A stretch of 64,000 nucleotides of DNA, taken from Pomphorhynchus laevis (lineage: Eukaryota > Acanthocephala > Palaeacanthocephala > Echinorhynchida > Pomphorhynchidae). The notes under the pieces are model-generated. The model was given only the letters and a program-made list of their open reading frames with translations, was not told the origin of the DNA and made no database searches. The first letter of the stretch is position 1. Each line of letters begins with the position of its first letter. Below, piece after piece: positions 61,401-64,000 of the stretch. A program made the position numbers and the translations under genes. Location of the stretch: positions 54,946 to 118,945 of the forward strand of contig WNNJ02000535.1 of NCBI GenBank assembly GCA_012934845.2, given 5' to 3'.

Positions 61401-63276
61401 GGAACCAGGGAGAAAGTAATATTGTCAAGTTTTTAACCAATTCTATCACAAATGGATCGCTGCAGTTCACACATACATACGAAGAATCCGCTACCTTCTT
61501 GAATGTACACATATTTAAGGATTATAATAGATACAATATAAAAACGTTTAGAAAACAAAGCAATAAGACTTTGCCCATTGATACAAATAGTGATCAAAAT
61601 GGAACTATAAAAAGAGCCGAGGATATTTAACTGAGGCCACGATAAAGACTTCGAAGAAAGCTTAGTTGACACAGAACATTTAACAACTCGAGGATAATCA
61701 GAGAAATTTATTCGCAAGCAATTCTCTAAAATTCGGAAGCAACGGTACGAAGCGTGGCTAAAAACCCAGACAAAATTATAAAGATCCAACAATTCCATAT
61801 CATAATGATATACGAAACATGAACATATATGTGATAAAAGCTTATAATTCACTATATCGTCAATTAAATATTCAAGTGAGAAAAAACCGTGTATCTTCTT
61901 TCAGTCTAGGAACAAGATTAGCTCACATGTGGTAAAAATGAGCAATGGGGTAGGGTGCAAGCGTCCAAAATGTAAAATGTGCAAAAGCAATGATTCAACT
62001 GGATCAACCACTACTCTAATTCAATATAGGTGGTGTAAACAATTGTGTAATACCGGGCATTGTAGTATACGAAGGGCACCGTAATGAACGCTTTGAAGAT
62101 TATTTAATACAAATTATAATTTTTGGATTTAATTATGAATCCCAGAAGTGGAAATGCCAACTGATCAATAACAATAATTGACAAAAATCGACAGTTTTTA
62201 TTTAAGAACGTTTTGGTTTAGGCTTTCGCTTCGATCTTTTTAGTTTATTGCAATTACTTATATCTTTTAGCGAAGAATAACGAAGAGATTATTCTTCGTT
62301 ATAAGTTATTACAATGAGATGAAGTGGATCGAGTTTAAGCTGAAACGGAAACGTTCTCAATAAAAAAGCTGCCGAATGTTGTAATTTCCATAATCTAATA
62401 TCATAAATGCCTGTTACTTCGAGGATCACAACTGGAAGTCTTTCCAATGATGAAAAAATATAAATAATAAGTATAATCTTAGCTTTTGTAACAATTCAAT
62501 TAATTAAACAGCAGGATATAAATCTAATAATAATCTAATAATTAATGCATAATATAATCATATGATTAGATCAGATTATAAAATTATCAATTTAATAATT
62601 TTAAATAAAATTTTATATAATTCATATCAAGTTAAAATTTAAAATTAAAATAAACTATAATAATTTTTATAATTTGACAAATAAATAATGGACGATGTAT
62701 TAGAATTAAAATCAGAATATTAAATTCAAATTTGCAGTTCTATCAATATAGTTATGTTTTATATAAGTATATTGAAGAACTACATTATAATGTTTTAATA
62801 TTATTCAAATGAATAATAATTATACAATTTCATAATTAAATAAAATTAACGAACATTAATCTGGAAGAAAATGAAACATACTTTGGCCTTTTGGGGACAC
62901 ATCAAGAATAAAATCGTCTTTCAAAAAGATGTAACCACATATTGCAAACAGGTATATAATAATAACTGCTAATAACGCGGTCAATATGACAGATTTTGCA
63001 TTACGAATAACGCACTGTATCACGTTCCAAAGGGTATCCTCTCTGTGCACAACATCCAGTAGCTAGAAAATACTTAAAATCATAAATACAATTCTCAGAA
63101 TGCAATCATACCAATAAACTGTAGAAAAATTCATGTACACACATTCCCATTATAGAGAGAAGCAAATATACGGAATGATAGGTTAACATTATATCGGAAA
63201 TATTTTCTCTGTATGATTTAGTAAATGCACCACTATTGCCCATGAAGCTGATCAAATGAATAGACTTATTTACGAC
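55268..63276 (-). CDS. Itpr: Inositol 1,4,5-trisphosphate receptor, C-terminal six exons (5' part outside window)
   Basis: ER calcium-release channel. Six minus-strand exons join in consistent phase: 63,276-63,112; 63,062-62,882; 59,428-59,292; 59,239-59,074; 57,590-57,430; 55,444-55,268. They encode, in order: [12 protein letters not shown] and a membrane pair ending [29 protein letters not shown]; the S5-like helix with [12 protein letters not shown]; a short luminal loop; [20 protein letters not shown] with the GGGIGD pore filter; S6 with [15 protein letters not shown]; the linker CFICG...[14 protein letters not shown] (C2H2-like zinc site); [25 protein letters not shown]; then a coiled tail ending HVLYS. 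The tail after LNWFPRMR is only about 50 residues with low identity to other animals' tails. Introns are 49, 3453, 52, 1483 and 1985 bp. Ryanodine receptors are excluded by the linker and tail. The N-terminal ligand-binding part lies beyond the right edge. Confidence 0.93.
56480..56511. repeat. Perfect 14-bp hairpin at the 3' edge of a LINE fragment
   Basis: CCTTCTTCGGAGGG (56,480-56,493), 4-base loop, then its reverse complement (56,498-56,511). It marks the boundary between the A+T-rich Itpr intron and the LINE sequence. Confidence 0.85.
56512..57242 (-). mobile_element. Non-LTR retrotransposon (LINE) RT fragment in an Itpr intron
   Basis: The minus strand shows [46 protein letters not shown] (the FADD box, here FAND), then [20 protein letters not shown], and finally [18 protein letters not shown] and [20 protein letters not shown]. 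This order and wording is typical of a widespread animal LINE group whose sequences read YLGVVFTSDG...KREL...[11 protein letters not shown]. It is split by frame changes and truncated at both ends, so it is dead. It is inserted in the same orientation as the host gene. Confidence 0.85.
57430..57590 (-). CDS. Itpr: Itpr exon with zinc-site histidines
   Basis: Acceptor TTATTTAG, then [53 protein letters not shown] and donor GAG|GTATAG. Starts in phase 1, ends in phase 0. Confidence 0.92.
57862..58345 (+). mobile_element. Penelope-like element C-terminal (GIY-YIG region) fragment
   Basis: Plus strand, antisense to Itpr. Shows [15 protein letters not shown], then [17 protein letters not shown], and the endonuclease-like [13 protein letters not shown] and [11 protein letters not shown]. 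This matches the end of classical PLE proteins (RT tail plus GIY-YIG endonuclease). It is a different lineage from the 0.5/30/42-kb family, which shows no such domain. Broken and partial. Confidence 0.65.
59074..59239 (-). CDS. Itpr: Itpr exon with S6 and the CFIC half of the zinc site
   Basis: Acceptor GTTATAG, then [38 protein letters not shown] and NTCFICG up to donor GCG|GTAAGA. Confidence 0.93.
59292..59428 (-). CDS. Itpr: Itpr pore exon (GGGIGD)
   Basis: Acceptor GATTCTAG, then [45 protein letters not shown] and donor AAA|GTACGT. The 52-bp intron below it is the second shortest in the gene. Confidence 0.92.
59725..60300 (+). repeat. 144-bp tandem repeat, about 3 copies plus a diverged one
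   Basis: GACGTCAAATTTACTTATTA begins units at 59,869, 60,013 and 60,157 (period 144). A diverged unit lies upstream near 59,785. It contains many GACGTC/GTCAA motifs. It is located in the largest visible Itpr intron. Confidence 0.85.
61060..62130 (+). mobile_element. Penelope-like element fragment, classical type
   Basis: Plus strand, antisense to Itpr. Shows [12 protein letters not shown] and [12 protein letters not shown] (RT block), then [20 protein letters not shown] with [18 protein letters not shown] (palm YxDD region and following block), then [12 protein letters not shown] (the cysteine knot typical of PLEs upstream of GIY-YIG). Broken, with several interruptions. It belongs to the second PLE lineage in the window. 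Confidence 0.7.
62560..62730. repeat. Remnant of the A+T-rich part of a PLE terminal repeat
   Basis: AGATTATAAAATTATC..., ATTCATATCAAGTTAAAAT and AAATAAATAATGGACGATGT match the lead-in of the PLE terminal repeat at 260-350 and 41,030-41,130. It lies in an Itpr intron. Confidence 0.5.
62882..63062 (-). CDS. Itpr: Itpr exon with S5
   Basis: Acceptor TTTTCTAG, then [20 protein letters not shown], a hydrophobic helix and [13 protein letters not shown]. Donor AAA|GTATGT, phase 1. Confidence 0.9.
63112..63276 (-). CDS. Itpr: Itpr exon with the preceding membrane pair
   Basis: Acceptor TTGATGCAG, then [18 protein letters not shown], the segment to VHEFFYSLL and donor TTG|GTATGA. Phase 0 at both ends, 165 bp. 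Confidence 0.88.
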
Positions 63277-64000
63277 CTGCATCAAGAATACAACATTAAA
63301 ATGAAATAAAGTTAACGCAATAAGGTAATATTAAATCATTTTGAATAAATATTATATTCAACAAAATAATAAAATACAATAATTTAAACTGTGCGGTTCC
63401 ATTTGCACAATTAAAAAACAATTTTTAAATTATACATTCGTAATTTGATAACGATTGACTTCAAAAATCTAATATTATGTTTTTCCGAAGTATAATTACC
63501 GAATAATATTTCATAAATAATAATCCATATCATTTTTATAATATGGATTACCCAATAAAAAACTACCATTATATAATTAAGACAATCAACTCATGGTTTG
63601 TGATAACTTGTGAACTTAATTATGAACTTAATTATAATTACGATCATTACAACTAAGTTCATATAGTTTAATTATCTTAAATTAATAATCATAATTTGAT
63701 AATATTAAAATATTATTAAATTACTATATTACTATATATTAAATTAATTTATAATTTAAATTATTAAATTATTTTATATTATTATATATTCTTATATATA
63801 ATGATTATTATTATCATAATTTTATAAAATCTAATCAAAAGCAAGATTAGATTTAACCTTACTTAATGATCTTAATATAATAAAGTATATTTATGATATT
63901 AATGATCTTAGTATAATAAAGTATATTTATTATGTTAATGATCTTAATAAAATCAAGTTTATTTACTAAAAAATGCTTTTAAAGTAATCACTATAATATA
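63277..64000. other. Itpr intron, no exon seen
   Basis: Very A+T-rich, with short tandem units near the end (AATGATCTTA.TATAATAAAG at about 63,863, 63,900 and 63,938). The next upstream Itpr exon must lie beyond the window edge. Confidence 0.6.

Noticed and set aside
1-64000. CRISPR arrays, bacterial operons or tRNA/rRNA genes
   Set aside because: Spliced genes and animal retroelements show eukaryotic nuclear DNA; the tandem repeats have no spacer pattern, and I could not support any tRNA or rRNA by eye.

Overview
The window looks like nuclear DNA from an animal, most likely an arthropod. It is strongly A+T-rich, has protein-coding exons split by spliceosomal introns (two only 49 and 52 bp long), and carries a Fizzy-related/Cdh1 protein close to the arthropod form. 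It is also full of retroelement debris: Penelope-like elements, non-LTR retrotransposons, foldback and MITE-like inverted repeats, and minisatellites. The species cannot be named from the sequence.

Layout. 0.1-2.8 kb holds a Penelope-like (PLE) fragment and a tandem array of its terminal repeat. At 3.2 kb is a small plus-strand ORF of unknown function. At 4.5-6.1 kb (minus) is a long uninterrupted fzr/Cdh1 coding exon; a short coding exon at 14.6 kb (minus) with a good donor may be its upstream exon. 11.2-11.7 and 15.8-18.0 kb are two foldback elements. 18-36 kb is mostly repeats, including a cluster of PLE fragments at 29.4-36.3 kb, with a faint BAF-like ORF at 25.6-25.9 kb.

36.7-53.3 kb is the most unusual part. 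Three minus-strand thioredoxin-like genes or exons (39.4, 48.3 and 52.5 kb) all lack the catalytic CxxC motif. Two of them end in donor sites of the same phase. Downstream of these lie phase-matched acceptors leading to an unknown tail exon (36.7 kb), an unknown ORF island (47.5-48.0 kb) and a clear but diverged BAF (barrier-to-autointegration factor) domain (44.4-44.7 kb). This may be a small, fast-evolving local family in which redox-dead thioredoxin domains are joined to DNA-binding or unknown tails.

55.3-63.3 kb (minus) holds the last six recognisable exons of an inositol 1,4,5-trisphosphate receptor: late membrane segments, GGGIGD pore, zinc-finger-like linker, LNWFPRMR box and a short tail. 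Its large introns carry a LINE fragment, two PLE fragments with canonical C-terminal features, and a 144-bp minisatellite. The gene runs off the right edge.

Fzr (cell-cycle ubiquitin ligase activator) and the IP3 receptor (ER calcium channel) have no known functional link. They bracket a repeat-rich stretch in which the thioredoxin/BAF family sits. All splice models are read by eye and have no transcript support.
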